64,000 nt of DNA from positions 289,501-353,500 of the forward strand of contig NC_010337.2 of assembly GCF_000019165.1 (NCBI RefSeq). Reading direction: 5' to 3'. A model generated the notes under the pieces. It ran no database searches. It was not told the DNA's origin and worked only from the letters and a program-made list of their open reading frames with translations. This document shows, piece by piece, positions 27,085 through 39,556 of the stretch. Within the stretch, counting starts at the first letter, position 1. The number at the start of each line of letters is the position of its first letter. The translations under genes were made by a program, and so were the position numbers. Origin of the DNA: Heliomicrobium modesticaldum Ice1. Lineage in GTDB: Bacteria; Bacillota; Desulfitobacteriia; Heliobacteriales; Heliobacteriaceae.

Positions 27085-28325
27085 TCTTCATCCCCCTGTT
27101 TCGCTTTTTGATTCTCCGAGATGACGCCCTTATCGATGGTCCCTACGTTGGAAAGGCGGACGCTCACATTGACATCCAGCGCGATCTCTCGCAACCGTTG
27201 GGACCATTGCTCTTTTTCTTTGCTCCAGATCTCAGGGTAGAACGCCTTCAGCTCTCGGCTAAGCTCGAATAAATCTGTTTCGGACTGCTGCGCTTGCTTC
27301 CAAGCGGCGAGCACATAGCGGCGCGCTTTCTCCGACGTCATCGCCTCTAACTGTTTCACTCGGTCTTTGACCAGCGGCGTCTCGCAATGATACTCCATCA
27401 ATTTGCCGCTGGCGGTAATCTCGATTTGAAAGGCAGGGATCCCGCCCTGGTCGACCACGTCTATCCTCCGCCGGATCGACGAAAGGATGACAGTCGCCTG
27501 TCTACCGACTTCTTCATCCATGCAATCTACTAGAACAGGCGCTACGGCCTTCTCTTTGGCGCGAACCAACAGGAAGCCTCGCGTCTCCTCTTCATTCAAC
27601 TGACCGCGCATGCGAAAATCGCGAACCATGGCGCCGCCACTCACGGCGGGGACGGCATAAGAGGCCAGCCTTTCCTTCTGTGTTCCTGTGGACTCGACAG
27701 GTGTAGGCTTATCCTTGCGCAAGTACGGGAATAGAACGCCCCTCTGCGGTTCATAGGAGGCTTGAATAAACTCGCTCATTCGCAAGCGCATCGTCCCACC
27801 CCATTCGCGGTAGTTTTCGATCATGCGCCATGTCTCCTGGGCAATGTTCATCTCAAATTCCGGTGACAAGACCATGTAATCGCGGGCACTGCCTTCCACA
27901 ATCGCCATATTGGCCCCCTTGCGTACCTCTATATTGCGGACCAAAAAGTCAACGATTTCCTTCATGCCCTCTTTGGCCGTCTCCTCACCGATGATATAGG
28001 TCCTTGCTTGATGCCAGCTGATCGGACCGTCCACACGTCGTCGCAGCTTCAGCGAGGCGTCCATCATGCTCTCCCCTTCGGCGCTGACGAGCCAGTAGGG
28101 ATTCATCTTCTCGCTTTCCACACCAATCCGAGCCGGGGCCTTGAAGAATTGCGCCGTCAAGCGGAACCGCCCTTCCTCTACCTTATCAATGCCAACGGCG
28201 ATGATGAAGGCCACCCGGTCCAACTCCTGTTTCCCCCCGCAGCCTGCGAAGAGGGGCGCCAAGAGGACTGCGAGCAACAAGACAGGGCCCATGCCCAGCC
28301 CCCTGCATGGTTTACTGATCACCAT
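27081..28325 (-). CDS. Spore germinant receptor C subunit (Ger(x)C lipoprotein)
   Basis: This 414-residue protein has a signal peptide ending in a lipobox (LFAGCGGKQELD, lipid Cys near 29) and then the typical Ger(x)C beginning DRVAFIIAVGIDK. It would be anchored by diacylglycerol to the outer face of the spore inner membrane and associate with GerA and GerB. The region LYGE-type linkers and the C-terminal domain with Lys/Glu helices fit the family. The start overlaps gerA by 14 bp and the end overlaps the small membrane gene, giving a compact three-gene operon. Confidence 0.92.
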   Translation of the reverse strand: MVISKPCRGLGMGPVLLLAVLLAPLFAGCGGKQELDRVAFIIAVGIDKVEEGRFRLTAQFFKAPARIGVESEKMNPYWLVSAEGESMMDASLKLRRRVDGPISWHQARTYIIGEETAKEGMKEIVDFLVRNIEVRKGANMAIVEGSARDYMVLSPEFEMNIAQETWRMIENYREWGGTMRLRMSEFIQASYEPQRGVLFPYLRKDKPTPVESTGTQKERLASYAVPAVSGGAMVRDFRMRGQLNEEETRGFLLVRAKEKAVAPVLVDCMDEEVGRQATVILSSIRRRIDVVDQGGIPAFQIEITASGKLMEYHCETPLVKDRVKQLEAMTSEKARRYVLAAWKQAQQSETDLFELSRELKAFYPEIWSKEKEQWSQRLREIALDVNVSVRLSNVGTIDKGVISENQKAKQGDEE

Positions 28326-29994
28326 CGCGCCTCCCCTCCACGCTGCCTTTCGGAGAGCGCACCATCTGACGTAAAGGCCTAAATGGTCGCCTTTTGTCGG
28401 CGGGAAGGCTGTCGATTTCTGGAGCCATCCAGGCCATCCTCCTTCTCCCGGCGCTTTTGCCGATTCTTCTTATGTTATGGGAAGGCGCCAAATAGTCTTC
28501 CCGCTTTGTCATTGTCCAAAAGGGAAAGCGCAACAACTTTGAACGCAACGCGAGCGGTTCTAGCGGGGAGAGGGGGCTTAAATAGGGGACCCCAAAGGAG
28601 CGAATTGCACAGAGGTGCAAGAGCAGGATCGATAATCCGCAGAGCAGCCCGAGGACGCCAAAGGTGCCGCCCAGCAAAAGCAGCAGAAAGCGAATCATGC
28701 GAAAAGCCTGGGCTTGATTGAAGGCAGGGATGGCAAAGGAGGTGATGCCGGTGATGGCCACGACAATGACCATGGCCTGCGAGACGAGCCCGGCTCGAAC
28801 AGCCCCCTCACCGATGACTAAGGCGCCGACGATGCTGACGGCTTGTCCCACTGACCGAGGCAAGCGAAGCCCCGCCTCCCGCAGCAATTCGAAGATGCTC
28901 TCCATGATGAGCGCCTCCATCAAGGCCGGAAAAGGGATCCCGGCTCGCGAGGAGGCAATGGAAAACAACAGGAGACTGGGAAGCATTTCAGGGTGAAAGG
29001 TTGTCAAGGCCACATAGATGGAGGGAAGGGTGAGCGAAAAAAAGGCGCCGATGTAGCGAAGAATCCGGGTAAAGCTGCTAAAGTAGTATCGTTCATACTG
29101 GTCTTCTGGGGAATGAAAAAACTCGATAAAGGTGGTTGGCGCGATCAAGATCGACGGAGAGCCGTCGACGAGAATGGCAAACCGTCCGTTCGCCAACGCT
29201 GAAGCGGCTACATCAGGCCGTTCGGTATGGGCTATCTGCGGCAATATCGAGATGGGATGATCCTCGATCCATTCTTCGATCGTGTTGCTGGAAGCCACTT
29301 CGTCAATATCAATGTGGGCCAGCCGCTCTTTTACTTCAGCCAGCACCCGCTGGTCAATAACCCCTTCGATGTAGAGGAGGGCGATTTTCGTCAGGGAAAG
29401 CCGCCCCACTTCCGCAACCTCCACCTTGAGCGAGCGGCTGTTTATGCGCCTGCGGACCAGGGCGATGTTCTCGTACAGGTCTTCCACAAATCCGTAGTGC
29501 GGGCCGCGCACCACTTGTTCCGCTTGTGGCTCTTCCGGGGAACGGCCTGACTTTTTGGGGATGCGCAAAGCGTATGTGACTGCGGCTCCCTCGACGAACA
29601 ACAGCGCCGCGCCAAAGAGCAACTCCTTCATCGCCTTATTCCAGTGGGTGATGGCGAATACGGAGCCGCCTGCCAACAGCTCCTCTGCAAAGCGTTTCCG
29701 GCGATCCAAAGGGGCTGTCGGCATGATGTCAGCTGAAAGGCGATCCCTTTGCAGGGACAGGATGATCCGATCCAGTCGATGCATATCTGTGACCGACACG
29801 AGAAAGGCCAGGGCGACCGGTATGGATTGTCCATCCATGTCTACATGGAGGCGACGGATCCGCAGGTCGTCGCTTCGTTCGAAATCAGCGCGGAGCTTTT
29901 GGATATTTTTTTCGATGTCTGTAAGGACCCTTTCGCTCCTTAAGGGCTGCCGCTTTTTTTGCTGCACCTTGCTCCACCTTACCCATGATTCCAC
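28312..29994 (-). CDS. Spore germinant receptor A subunit (GerA family)
   Basis: This 560-residue protein has a soluble N-terminal part (1 to ~300) and five or six membrane helices, with the family motifs PSIYVALTTFHPEMLPSLLL and GIPFPALMEALIMESIFELL near residues 320-370 and GQAVSIVGALVIGEGAVRAG near 385. It is the A subunit of the nutrient germinant receptor in the spore inner membrane. The start is GTG 29994, with AAGGAG seven bases upstream. Expression in the forespore (SigG) would be expected, but I could not identify a convincing SigG promoter in the short upstream region. Confidence 0.93.
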   Translation of the reverse strand: MESWVRWSKVQQKKRQPLRSERVLTDIEKNIQKLRADFERSDDLRIRRLHVDMDGQSIPVALAFLVSVTDMHRLDRIILSLQRDRLSADIMPTAPLDRRKRFAEELLAGGSVFAITHWNKAMKELLFGAALLFVEGAAVTYALRIPKKSGRSPEEPQAEQVVRGPHYGFVEDLYENIALVRRRINSRSLKVEVAEVGRLSLTKIALLYIEGVIDQRVLAEVKERLAHIDIDEVASSNTIEEWIEDHPISILPQIAHTERPDVAASALANGRFAILVDGSPSILIAPTTFIEFFHSPEDQYERYYFSSFTRILRYIGAFFSLTLPSIYVALTTFHPEMLPSLLLFSIASSRAGIPFPALMEALIMESIFELLREAGLRLPRSVGQAVSIVGALVIGEGAVRAGLVSQAMVIVVAITGITSFAIPAFNQAQAFRMIRFLLLLLGGTFGVLGLLCGLSILLLHLCAIRSFGVPYLSPLSPLEPLALRSKLLRFPFWTMTKREDYLAPSHNIRRIGKSAGRRRMAWMAPEIDSLPADKRRPFRPLRQMVRSPKGSVEGRRDGDQ

Positions 29995-30061
29995 TCCGTC
30001 GCTCCTTCGACAGATCTATTATCCCTTCTCCTTTGCATACTTACACAAGCACCATTCGCAC

Positions 30062-30096
30062 AAAAAATAACCGCCTCCGTAAGGGATGCGGTTATT
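30062..30096 (-). terminator. Terminator of engB
   Basis: AATAACCGC (30066-30074) pairs with GCGGTTATT (30088-30096). On the minus strand TTTTTTG follows, about 70 bases past the engB stop and before gerA. Confidence 0.85.
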
Positions 30097-30164
30097 CGCA
30101 GCTTGATAAGTTTGACCTCAGCTTTAAAAGGGCTTTAGCGACACAATTCCGGCGGTTTGCCGGT

Positions 30165-30842
30165 TTATAGGATCTCCCTTTCCTCCTCAGGCTGTATCCC
30201 GTTCCAGAAATAATCGAGCAGGTCGAGGACATCCTCTTTTCCATGACCTGTTTCTGCCGAGAAGACGATGATGGGGATCTCCTTGGGAATAGCCAGATCC
30301 TGACGGATCTGCTTCACATGCTTGGCATAGCGGCCCCGGTTGATCTTGTCCGCCTTGGTGGCGATGACGGCGGCGCCGATCTTGAAGTGGTTCAACCATT
30401 CGCGCATGGCGATATCGTCCTTTGTCGGCGGATGGCGGATGTCGACCAGTTGGATGACACCGCGGAGTTGAAGCCGTTTTTTCAGATAGTGCTCCATCAT
30501 AGGCCCCCAGCTGGCCCGCTGTGTTTTGGAGACGCTGGCATAGCCATAGCCGGGCAGATCGACGATATAAGCAGCCTGGTTGATCCGGTAAAAGTTGAGT
30601 GTCTGTGTCTTACCCGGTGTCGACGATGTCCGGGCCAGGTGGCGGCGGTTGCAGAGCTTGTTGATCAGGGATGATTTGCCTACATTGGAACGGCCGACAA
30701 GGGCCACTTCGGGGAGATTGTCTTCAGGGTACTGCTCCCCTTTGACGGCGCTGATCACAAACTCAGCCTCTTTGATTTTCAACGGCGATTCCCTATGACC
30801 GGCGTTCGCCACGTTGCCCTCAAAAGAAGTCTTATCACTCAT
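30165..30842 (-). CDS. engB: Ribosome biogenesis GTPase EngB/YsxC
   Basis: This 225-residue small GTPase has G1 GRSNVGKSSLI near residue 51, the G2 threonine region SSTPGKTQTLNFY, G3 DLPGYGYA and G4 TKADKINRG. It assists late assembly of the 50S ribosomal subunit. The N-terminal ~20 residues are a low-similarity extension. It lies downstream of lonA, the same order as lonA-ysxC in Bacillus, and ends at its own terminator. Confidence 0.95.
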   Translation of the reverse strand: MSDKTSFEGNVANAGHRESPLKIKEAEFVISAVKGEQYPEDNLPEVALVGRSNVGKSSLINKLCNRRHLARTSSTPGKTQTLNFYRINQAAYIVDLPGYGYASVSKTQRASWGPMMEHYLKKRLQLRGVIQLVDIRHPPTKDDIAMREWLNHFKIGAAVIATKADKINRGRYAKHVKQIRQDLAIPKEIPIIVFSAETGHGKEDVLDLLDYFWNGIQPEEEREIL

Positions 30843-30930
30843 CGCTTAACCTCAGTTCGACGCCACATTCTTCTATTTCGCACTGGTCTTTCATGCCCAT
30901 TGTCCCACCTTGGTTTGTTGACGAGACAAG

Positions 30931-30960
30931 GGGAAGAAAGGTACCCGAAGGTGGGTACCT
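30931..30960 (-). terminator. Hairpin between lonA and engB
   Basis: AGGTACCC pairs with GGGTACCT around a six-base loop, followed by TTTCTTCCCC on the minus strand. The weak U tract suggests partial termination between lonA and engB. Confidence 0.4.
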
Positions 30961-30996
30961 CTCGTCACGGCCCAGAAGACCAATCGAGCATCCCTA

Positions 30997-33438
<2,442 letters not shown>

Positions 33439-33566
33439 CTGGGCAAACACCTCCTACTCTTCTGAAGGGGCCAGAAGATTATCCTCATTTTACTATAATC
33501 GGGGAACAAAGCCCAGCGTTTTTCCTCCATGAACCGCTTGCAACCAGGTGATCCCATCCAAGCTGC

Positions 33567-35285
33567 TCAGGGAGGCGGCGCCGCACCGACGGCAGCCGCC
33601 GATAACAGGTCTGCGGCAGGCGCAACAGACGTCTCCACCACCGATGAATCTGTCAAAAGCGCTTCCGCAAAGACTTGTTCCATCGTATGCAATGGGATCA
33701 CGGAAATTCCTGGAATCGAAGAAAAACGTTCCAGCCAGTTCTCTGCCGGGATCAGCACGCGGGTTGCCCCGGCCAGTCGCGCCGCTTCCACCTTGGTGAC
33801 GATGCCACCCACCGGCTTCACCCGACCTCGGACCGATAACTCCCCTGTCATGGCCAGTCGGTTGTCGATGGCGACGCCCTTGACGGCCGAGTAAATCGCC
33901 GTCGCGATGGCGATGCCTGCCGAGGGGCCGTCGATAGGGGTTCCGCCGGGGAAGTTGACATGAATATCCCAGTCTCTCGGTTCGATCCCCTTTTGGGCGC
34001 GCAGGACCGTCAGCACGTTGTCCACCGAGGTTTTGACGAGGCTACGGCGCTTCATCGTCCGTCCGCCCAGCCCGCCCATCTCCTCTTCGTCGACAATGCC
34101 CGTCAGCGTCAGTGTTCCTGCACCGGGGGAGACCGGCAAGGCGGTCACTTCGATCTCCATCAGGGCGCCCAGCGACGGACCCATCACCGCCAAACCGTTA
34201 ACAACGCCGACCTGGGGTTCGGGGGGGATCTTCTTCTCTGGTCGGGGCGTGTACTGGCCGGAATGGACAACCCATTCCACATCCTCCACAGACAGGACAT
34301 TGACGCCGCGGGCGAGCGCCAGTCCGGCTGAAATCTGGACGATGTTGACGGCCTCGCGCCCGTTGGTCGCATAGCGACGGATCACCTCGACGGCCTTTTC
34401 GGGAATGGCCATGTCCATCTTCTTGGCCGCCCGGCAGGCCACAGCCCCGATCTCCTCCTGGGTCAAGGGGCGAAAAAAGACCTCAAGGCAGCGACTGCGG
34501 ATGGCGGAAGGGATCTCCTGAGGAAGCCGGGTCGTTGCGCCGATGAGCCGGAAGTCGGCAGGAAGGCCTTTTTGGAAGATATCGTGGATATGGCTGGGGA
34601 TGTTTTGGTCCTCGCTGGAGTAGTAGGCGCTTTCCAGGAGCACCTTACGGTCTTCGAGGACCTTGAGGAGCTTGTTGATCTGGATGGGGTGGAGTTCCCC
34701 CACCTCGTCGATGAAGAGCACCCCGCCATGGGCCTTCGTCACCGCTCCCGGTTTCGGCTGGGGAATGCCGGCCATGCCTAGGGCGCCGGCACCCTGGTAG
34801 ATGGGGTCGTGGACTGAGCCGATCAGCGGGTCGGCGATGCCTCGCTCATCGAAACGGGCCGTGGCGCCATCGATCTCGATAAACTTGGCCTGGACGGAGA
34901 AAGGGGACAGAGGATTTTTCTTGGCCTCCTCCAAAACCAACCGCGCTGCCGCCGTCTTGCCTACCCCTGGGGGACCGTAGATGATCACGTGCTGTGGGTT
35001 GGGACCGCAGAGCGCCGCTTTGAGCGCCCGGATGCCGTCGTCTTGGCCGATGATCTCTTCGAAGGTCGTAGGCCGTGTCTTTTCCGCCAGCGGCTCTGTG
35101 AGGGCGATCCGGCGCATCATCTGGAGCTTCTCTACCTCCTTGCGCGATTCGCGCTCCACCGCCAGTTTGGAACTCTGCTGATTCTTGAGCAGGTGCCAGA
35201 AGTACATGCCGATGATGATGATGAAAAAGATCTGGAGGAGGCCCAGCAATCCGCCCAATCCCGACCAAATGTTCACTGCCGTCAC
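33567..35285 (-). CDS. lonB: ATP-dependent protease LonB (membrane-anchored, sporulation type)
   Basis: This 572-residue protein has an N-terminal membrane helix (GGLLGLLQIFFIIIIGMYFW, about 11-30), a short coiled segment, an AAA module ([14 protein letters not shown] near 100; GGVLFIDEVGEL near 185) and the S16 protease domain with Ser in PIDGPSAGIAIAT and Lys in GGIVTKVEAARL. In Bacillus LonB is made in the forespore and lies between clpX and lonA, the position seen here. The C-terminal ~25 residues are Ala-rich. The start is well conserved in type. Confidence 0.95.
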   Translation of the reverse strand: MTAVNIWSGLGGLLGLLQIFFIIIIGMYFWHLLKNQQSSKLAVERESRKEVEKLQMMRRIALTEPLAEKTRPTTFEEIIGQDDGIRALKAALCGPNPQHVIIYGPPGVGKTAAARLVLEEAKKNPLSPFSVQAKFIEIDGATARFDERGIADPLIGSVHDPIYQGAGALGMAGIPQPKPGAVTKAHGGVLFIDEVGELHPIQINKLLKVLEDRKVLLESAYYSSEDQNIPSHIHDIFQKGLPADFRLIGATTRLPQEIPSAIRSRCLEVFFRPLTQEEIGAVACRAAKKMDMAIPEKAVEVIRRYATNGREAVNIVQISAGLALARGVNVLSVEDVEWVVHSGQYTPRPEKKIPPEPQVGVVNGLAVMGPSLGALMEIEVTALPVSPGAGTLTLTGIVDEEEMGGLGGRTMKRRSLVKTSVDNVLTVLRAQKGIEPRDWDIHVNFPGGTPIDGPSAGIAIATAIYSAVKGVAIDNRLAMTGELSVRGRVKPVGGIVTKVEAARLAGATRVLIPAENWLERFSSIPGISVIPLHTMEQVFAEALLTDSSVVETSVAPAADLLSAAAVGAAPPP

Positions 35286-35357
35286 TCCATTTCTGTTTTT
35301 GCCAATCCCCCATAGTATCCGACGGCGAAAGCTTTTTATGAGACGGAGGCATGGAAA

Positions 35358-35392
35358 ACCACAAACCCCGGAGGATCGAGATCCTCCGGGGT
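35358..35392 (-). terminator. Terminator after clpX
   Basis: A perfect 13-bp stem (ACCCCGGAGGATC with GATCCTCCGGGGT) with a two-base loop, followed by TTGTGGTTTTCC on the minus strand, lies between clpX and lonB. Confidence 0.65.
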
Positions 35393-35504
35393 CTGTGTCA
35401 TCGGCGCGTACCGGGTTTGGTTCGGGTCGTCGGGCGCTTGCCCGGGAGCGACGATTCAGGTGATCGCCCTATCGGCGTCTTGTCAGCCGGCTCACCCTGC
35501 GCCC

Positions 35505-36767
35505 CTAAGCCGACTCTTCCTTCTTTTTTTTTCTGTCACTCGTGACCAGCACCGGTTCCTTCTGCTTCAGGATGACTTCCTTGGTCACGGCGCACTTGGT
35601 AACGTCATTGCGGGACGGGATGTCATACATCACGTCGAGCATGACTTCCTCCAAGATGGCCCGCAGGCCGCGTGCGCCTGTGTTGCGCTTGATCGCCTCC
35701 TGGGCGATGGCTCTCAAGGCGTCATCGGTGAACTCCAACTGGACCTGATCCAGTTCAAAGAACTTTTGGTACTGTTTGACGAGGGCATTCTTCGGCTCTG
35801 TCAGGATACGCACCAAGGCGTCTTCGTCGAGGGCGTCTAAGGTGACGATGACGGGAAGACGGCCGACAAACTCGGGAATCAGGCCGAACTTGAGCAGATC
35901 GACAGGCAGGATCTCCCGGAGCGTTTCTCCGATCTTCTTCTCCTGCTTGCCTTTGATGTCTGCGTTGAAGCCCATCGTCTTTTTGCCGATGCGATTCATG
36001 ATCAGTTTTTCGATGCCGTCGAAGGCGCCGCCACAGATGAAGAGGATGTTCGTCGTATCCAGTTGGATGAATTCCTGATGGGGGTGTTTGCGACCGCCCT
36101 GCGGCGGAACGGAGGCCACTGTGCCTTCCAGGATCTTCAGCAACGCCTGCTGTACGCCTTCACCGGAGACGTCCCGTGTGATCGAGGGGTTCTCGGACTT
36201 GCGGGCAATCTTGTCGATCTCGTCGATGTAGACGATGCCTTTTTCCGCCTTCTCCACATCATAGTCAGCGGCCTGGATCAGCTTGAGCAGGATGTTTTCC
36301 ACATCCTCGCCCACATAGCCGGCCTCTGTCAGGGAGGTGGCGTCGGCGATGGCGAAGGGCACGTTCAAGATGCGGGCCAGCGTCTGAGCCAGCAGCGTCT
36401 TGCCGCTGCCGGTAGGTCCCAGCATGATGATGTTCGATTTCTGCAGTTCTATGTCGTCAATCTTGGAACCCAGGTTGATCCGCTTATAGTGGTTGTAGAC
36501 AGCGACGGAAAGGGCCTTCTTGGCCTGTTCCTGACCGATGACATACTGGTCCAGGATCTCGCGGATCTCCTTCGGTTTCGGCACATCGCCCAGATCGAAG
36601 GTATTTTCGTCCTGAAGTTCCTCTTCGATGATTTCATTGCACAGTTCGATGCATTCGTCGCAAATGTAGACTCCGGGACCGGCGACCAGCTTTTTGACCT
36701 GATCTTGCAGCTTACCGCAGAAGGAACACTTCAGTTGACTTTTATCGTCACCGAAACCTTTGTACAT
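35505..36767 (-). CDS. clpX: ClpX unfoldase, ATP-binding subunit of ClpXP
   Basis: This 420-residue AAA+ protein starts with a zinc-binding domain (CSFCGK and CDECIELC, residues about 14-43) that recruits adaptors. It then has Walker [14 protein letters not shown] near residue 120, the pore loop GYVGEDVEN and an IGF-type loop region that docks to ClpP. It unfolds tagged proteins and feeds them to ClpP encoded just upstream (17-bp gap). ATG 36767 is preferred over the upstream in-frame codon because GAGGTGAGG precedes it. The C-terminus is Lys/Glu-rich. Confidence 0.97.
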   Translation of the reverse strand: MYKGFGDDKSQLKCSFCGKLQDQVKKLVAGPGVYICDECIELCNEIIEEELQDENTFDLGDVPKPKEIREILDQYVIGQEQAKKALSVAVYNHYKRINLGSKIDDIELQKSNIIMLGPTGSGKTLLAQTLARILNVPFAIADATSLTEAGYVGEDVENILLKLIQAADYDVEKAEKGIVYIDEIDKIARKSENPSITRDVSGEGVQQALLKILEGTVASVPPQGGRKHPHQEFIQLDTTNILFICGGAFDGIEKLIMNRIGKKTMGFNADIKGKQEKKIGETLREILPVDLLKFGLIPEFVGRLPVIVTLDALDEDALVRILTEPKNALVKQYQKFFELDQVQLEFTDDALRAIAQEAIKRNTGARGLRAILEEVMLDVMYDIPSRNDVTKCAVTKEVILKQKEPVLVTSDRKKKKEESA

Positions 36768-36784
36768 ATCCTCACCTCTCTGCT

Positions 36785-37384
36785 TCATGCCTTGGCCGGC
36801 GACTTAAATTCCATCACCCCGTCAATGATGCCGTAGGCTTTTGCTTCCTCTGCCGACATAAAGTAGTCACGATCGGTATCCCGTTCGATCCGTTCCAGAG
36901 GCTGACCGGTGCGGTCCGCCAGGATCTTGTTGAGTCGATCTCTGGTCTTGAGGATGTGGCGGGCATGGATCTCGATCTCTGTGGCCTGGCCTTTGACGCC
37001 GCCAAGGGGCTGGTGGATCATGATCTCCGCGTTCGGTGAAGCGTAGCGTTTTCCTTTTGCGCCGGCGGCCAACAGGAAGGCGCCCATGGAGGCGGCCATC
37101 CCGACGCAGATCGTGGATACGTCGCAGCGGATCAGTTGCATCGTGTCGTAAATGGCAAAGCCGGATGTGATCGCGCCTCCCGGACTGTTGATGTAGAGGT
37201 GGATGTCTTTGTCCGGATCCTCGGCCTCTAGAAAGAGCAACTGGGCGATGATGAGATTGGCAACATTATCGTCAATGGCACTGCCCAGGATAATGATCCG
37301 ATCCTTCAACAGCCTGGAATAAATGTCATAGGCCCGTTCACCGCGATTGGTTTGCTCGACGACCATGGGAACCAGATAACTCAT
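36785..37384 (-). CDS. clpP: ATP-dependent Clp protease proteolytic subunit
   Basis: This 199-residue serine peptidase has the Ser-His-Asp triad in [14 protein letters not shown] (Ser near 99), [10 protein letters not shown] (His near 124) and [11 protein letters not shown] (Asp near 173). It assembles into a tetradecamer that degrades substrates delivered by ClpX or ClpC. The start [11 protein letters not shown] is preceded by GAGGAGG at eight bases. It lies between tig and clpX, the usual gene order. No CtsR heptamer repeat was seen upstream. Confidence 0.97.
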   Translation of the reverse strand: MSYLVPMVVEQTNRGERAYDIYSRLLKDRIIILGSAIDDNVANLIIAQLLFLEAEDPDKDIHLYINSPGGAITSGFAIYDTMQLIRCDVSTICVGMAASMGAFLLAAGAKGKRYASPNAEIMIHQPLGGVKGQATEIEIHARHILKTRDRLNKILADRTGQPLERIERDTDRDYFMSAEEAKAYGIIDGVMEFKSPAKA

Positions 37385-37420
37385 CCGAGAAACCTCCTCA
37401 GGTATACAGTTCAATCTATG

Positions 37421-37454
37421 TCCGGGAAAGCTGTGCAGTTCGCTCTTTCCCGGA
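37421..37454 (-). other. Stem-loop between tig and clpP
   Basis: TCCGGGAAAG (37421-37430) is perfectly complementary to CTTTCCCGGA (37445-37454), directly after the tig stop. No U tract follows, so it is more likely an mRNA-stabilising or processing structure than a terminator. Confidence 0.6.
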
Positions 37455-38750
37455 TCAACCAGCGATTTCTTTGGCGCTGTCGACCAGGAACTTGGCAGCC
37501 TTTTTCAGAAGGATGCCCTCTGTCAGGGCGTCGATCTGACCGCGCGATTCGAGAATCTTCCGGATCTGGTCAGCCGGTTTCCGGTAGTTGGCAGCCATCT
37601 CCTCAATCTCTTTGTTCAATTCTTCATCGGATACGGACATTCCTTCGGCCTTGGCCACTGCTTCCAAAACAAGTTCCTCTTTGACCACTTTTTCCGCTTC
37701 CGGAATAAACTGCGCCTTCAGATCCTTCTGCGTTTGCTTGGTCATGGCGAGAAACTGTTCCATGGAGATACCCTGGTAGCGCAGACGATGCCCGTACTCT
37801 TCCAGCATCTGATCGACACGGCTGTCGATCATGACCATGGGGATATCCACCTGGGAAGCCCCGACGACCTTTTCGACGACGGCATTCCGTTTGGCCTGCT
37901 CGCGGGCTTTTTCAGCCGCGCTCATCAGGTTTTTGCGGATATCTTCTTTCAATTCGTCGAGAGTCTCGAAGTCACTGACATCCTTGGCAAACTCGTCATC
38001 GATGGGGGCGTACTCCTTGCGTTTGAGCTCTTTGACGGTGACCTTGAACAGGACGGGCTGACCGGCCAGTTCTTCCACATGGTACTGCTCGGGGAAGGTC
38101 AGGTGGAGATCGACCGTTTCACCTACCGAAACACCGACAAGTCCTTCTTCGAAACCGGGGATGAAGGTGTTGCTGCCCAACTCCAGGGGGTGATCGGTGC
38201 CCTTGCCGCCCGGGAAAGACAGGCCATCTTTGAAGCCTTCAAAGTCGATGACCGCCGTATCCCCCATCTGGGCTTCCCCTTCCGTCAGGGTGATCAAGCG
38301 GGCATGGCGCTTTTGCATGGTCTCCAGTTGACGTTGAACATCCTCTTCACGCACTTCGACCGGCTGGACCTCCACCTCGATACCTTTGTATTCGCCGAGA
38401 ACGACCTCCGGCTTGACTGTGACAAGGGCCTTGAAGATCAAGGGCTTGCCAGCCTCAATCTGGATGACGTCGATTTTCGGCTGTTCTACAGGCTCCACAT
38501 TGTGTTCCGCGATGGCCTGCTTGTATGCGTCGGGCACGATGAACTCGACGGCATCTTCGAAAAGAATCTCTTTGCCGTAACGGGCCTCCAGGATCTTGCG
38601 GGGAGTCTTGCCTTTGCGGAAGCCGGGGACGGCAACCTGACGGACGACTTTTTTATAGGCCTTTTCCAGCCCCTGTTCGAATGTTGCCTCGTCGATCTCG
38701 ATTTGCAACGATACCTGGTTGTTTTCGAGCCGTTCTACTGAAGCCTTCAC
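37455..38750 (-). CDS. tig: Trigger factor (ribosome-associated chaperone and peptidyl-prolyl isomerase)
   Basis: This 431-residue protein has the N-terminal ribosome-binding domain with the signature [11 protein letters not shown] near residue 46, the FKBP-type isomerase domain (about 155-240, [16 protein letters not shown]) and a C-terminal helical chaperone domain. It binds nascent chains at the ribosome exit. I chose GTG 38750 ([12 protein letters not shown]), with GAGAGGGG seven bases upstream, over an ATG 30 codons earlier, because the family begins at this point. It heads the tig-clpP-clpX cluster. Confidence 0.96.
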   Translation of the reverse strand: MKASVERLENNQVSLQIEIDEATFEQGLEKAYKKVVRQVAVPGFRKGKTPRKILEARYGKEILFEDAVEFIVPDAYKQAIAEHNVEPVEQPKIDVIQIEAGKPLIFKALVTVKPEVVLGEYKGIEVEVQPVEVREEDVQRQLETMQKRHARLITLTEGEAQMGDTAVIDFEGFKDGLSFPGGKGTDHPLELGSNTFIPGFEEGLVGVSVGETVDLHLTFPEQYHVEELAGQPVLFKVTVKELKRKEYAPIDDEFAKDVSDFETLDELKEDIRKNLMSAAEKAREQAKRNAVVEKVVGASQVDIPMVMIDSRVDQMLEEYGHRLRYQGISMEQFLAMTKQTQKDLKAQFIPEAEKVVKEELVLEAVAKAEGMSVSDEELNKEIEEMAANYRKPADQIRKILESRGQIDALTEGILLKKAAKFLVDSAKEIAG

Positions 38751-38953
38751 GTATGTACCCCTCTCATCGATCGTATCGTAAATTTGACTGTCATCTGCCG
38801 GATCGACCTCTACTAGTCTATCCGAAAATTTAAAAAGCATAAGGATGTTATTCTACGGCAATCTCGCATTTCCTGCTCTCTTGAACAGAATAGAACGCCA
38901 GCTTTCATATTTTTCCCAGATATTAGGGTTTCATTCTCCCCCTTTGCTTGATC

Positions 38954-38986
38954 AAAAATAAAACCTCGGCGACGGATCACCGAGGT
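38954..38986 (-). terminator. Terminator of the tRNA operon
   Basis: ACCTCGG pairs with CCGAGGT around a ten-base loop, followed on the minus strand by TTTTATTTTTG. It ends the tRNA transcript. No gene lies between it and the tig start region. Confidence 0.8.
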
Positions 38987-39018
38987 AAGCGGTCATGCTG
39001 CCGGTTTGCAAACGACGG

Positions 39019-39101
39019 TGGTGCGGGAGAAGGGACTCGAACCCCCATGGTTGCCCGCTGGAACCTAAATCCAGTGCGTCTACCAATTCCGCCACTCCCG
39101 C
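39019..39101 (-). tRNA. tRNA-Leu (TAG anticodon)
   Basis: The acceptor stem is GCGGGAG/CTCCCGC with discriminator A and an encoded CCA. The anticodon loop TTTAGGT lies between CTGGA and TCCAG, giving anticodon TAG. It has a long variable arm as expected for class II tRNAs, and the T arm GGGTTCGAGTCCC. It is the last of three tRNA genes in the minus-strand order Pro-Arg-Leu. Confidence 0.95.
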
Positions 39102-39166
39102 ATTTTCAGCTCCTGCATCTTATAACTTTAATTCCTGCTCCGATGGTTGTCAAGAGAAAATGAAAA

Positions 39167-39243
39167 TGGCGCGCCTGGAGGGATTCGAACCCCCGACGCC
39201 CTGCTTAGAAGGCAGGTGCTCTATCCAACTGAGCTACAGGCGC
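39167..39243 (-). tRNA. tRNA-Arg (TCT anticodon)
   Basis: Acceptor GCGCCTG/CAGGCGC, discriminator G and encoded CCA. The anticodon stem CCTGC/GCAGG encloses CTTCTAA, giving TCT. D arm AGCTCAGTTGGATAGAGC and T arm GGGTTCGAATCCC are canonical. Confidence 0.95.
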
Positions 39244-39303
39244 TTCACGGAAGACAGCGTGTCCGCTAAAGCGATAGTACCGCCGGACAAGGAGTGGAAA
39301 AGA

Positions 39304-39380
39304 TGGTCGGGGCGACAGGATTTGAACCTGCGGCCCCCTGCTCCCAAAGCAGGTGCGCTACCAAACTGCGCTACGCCCCG
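39304..39380 (-). tRNA. tRNA-Pro (TGG anticodon)
   Basis: Acceptor CGGGGCG/CGCCCCG with discriminator A and encoded CCA. The anticodon stem CCTGC/GCAGG encloses TTTGGGA, giving TGG. The D arm has AGCGCAGTTTGGTAGCGC and the T arm AGGTTCAAATCCT. Confidence 0.95.
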
Positions 39381-39503
39381 TTACGAATCGATCGACCTTG
39401 TTCTGCGGACATCGAGTGGTATTATAACATACGAAGATTTCGATGACAAGACGACAAGTCCTACGTCGCCTGCCAATATTTATAACGTATTGTAGGTTTT
39501 CTA

Positions 39504-39534
39504 CGCCGGGGCGGTTCAAGGAACCGCCCCGGCG
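39504..39534. other. GC-rich perfect stem-loop
   Basis: CGCCGGGGCGGTTC and GAACCGCCCCGGCG form a perfect 14-bp stem with a three-base loop. No U tract is present on either side. It lies just past the end of the small cysteine-containing ORF and may protect its message or act as a U-less terminator. Confidence 0.6.
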
Positions 39535-39556
39535 ATCGCCTTGGGCATCATCGCTG

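Noticed and set aside
38948-39495. Plus-strand ORFs across the tRNA genes
   Set aside because: These frames simply read the antisense of tRNA-Leu, tRNA-Arg and tRNA-Pro.
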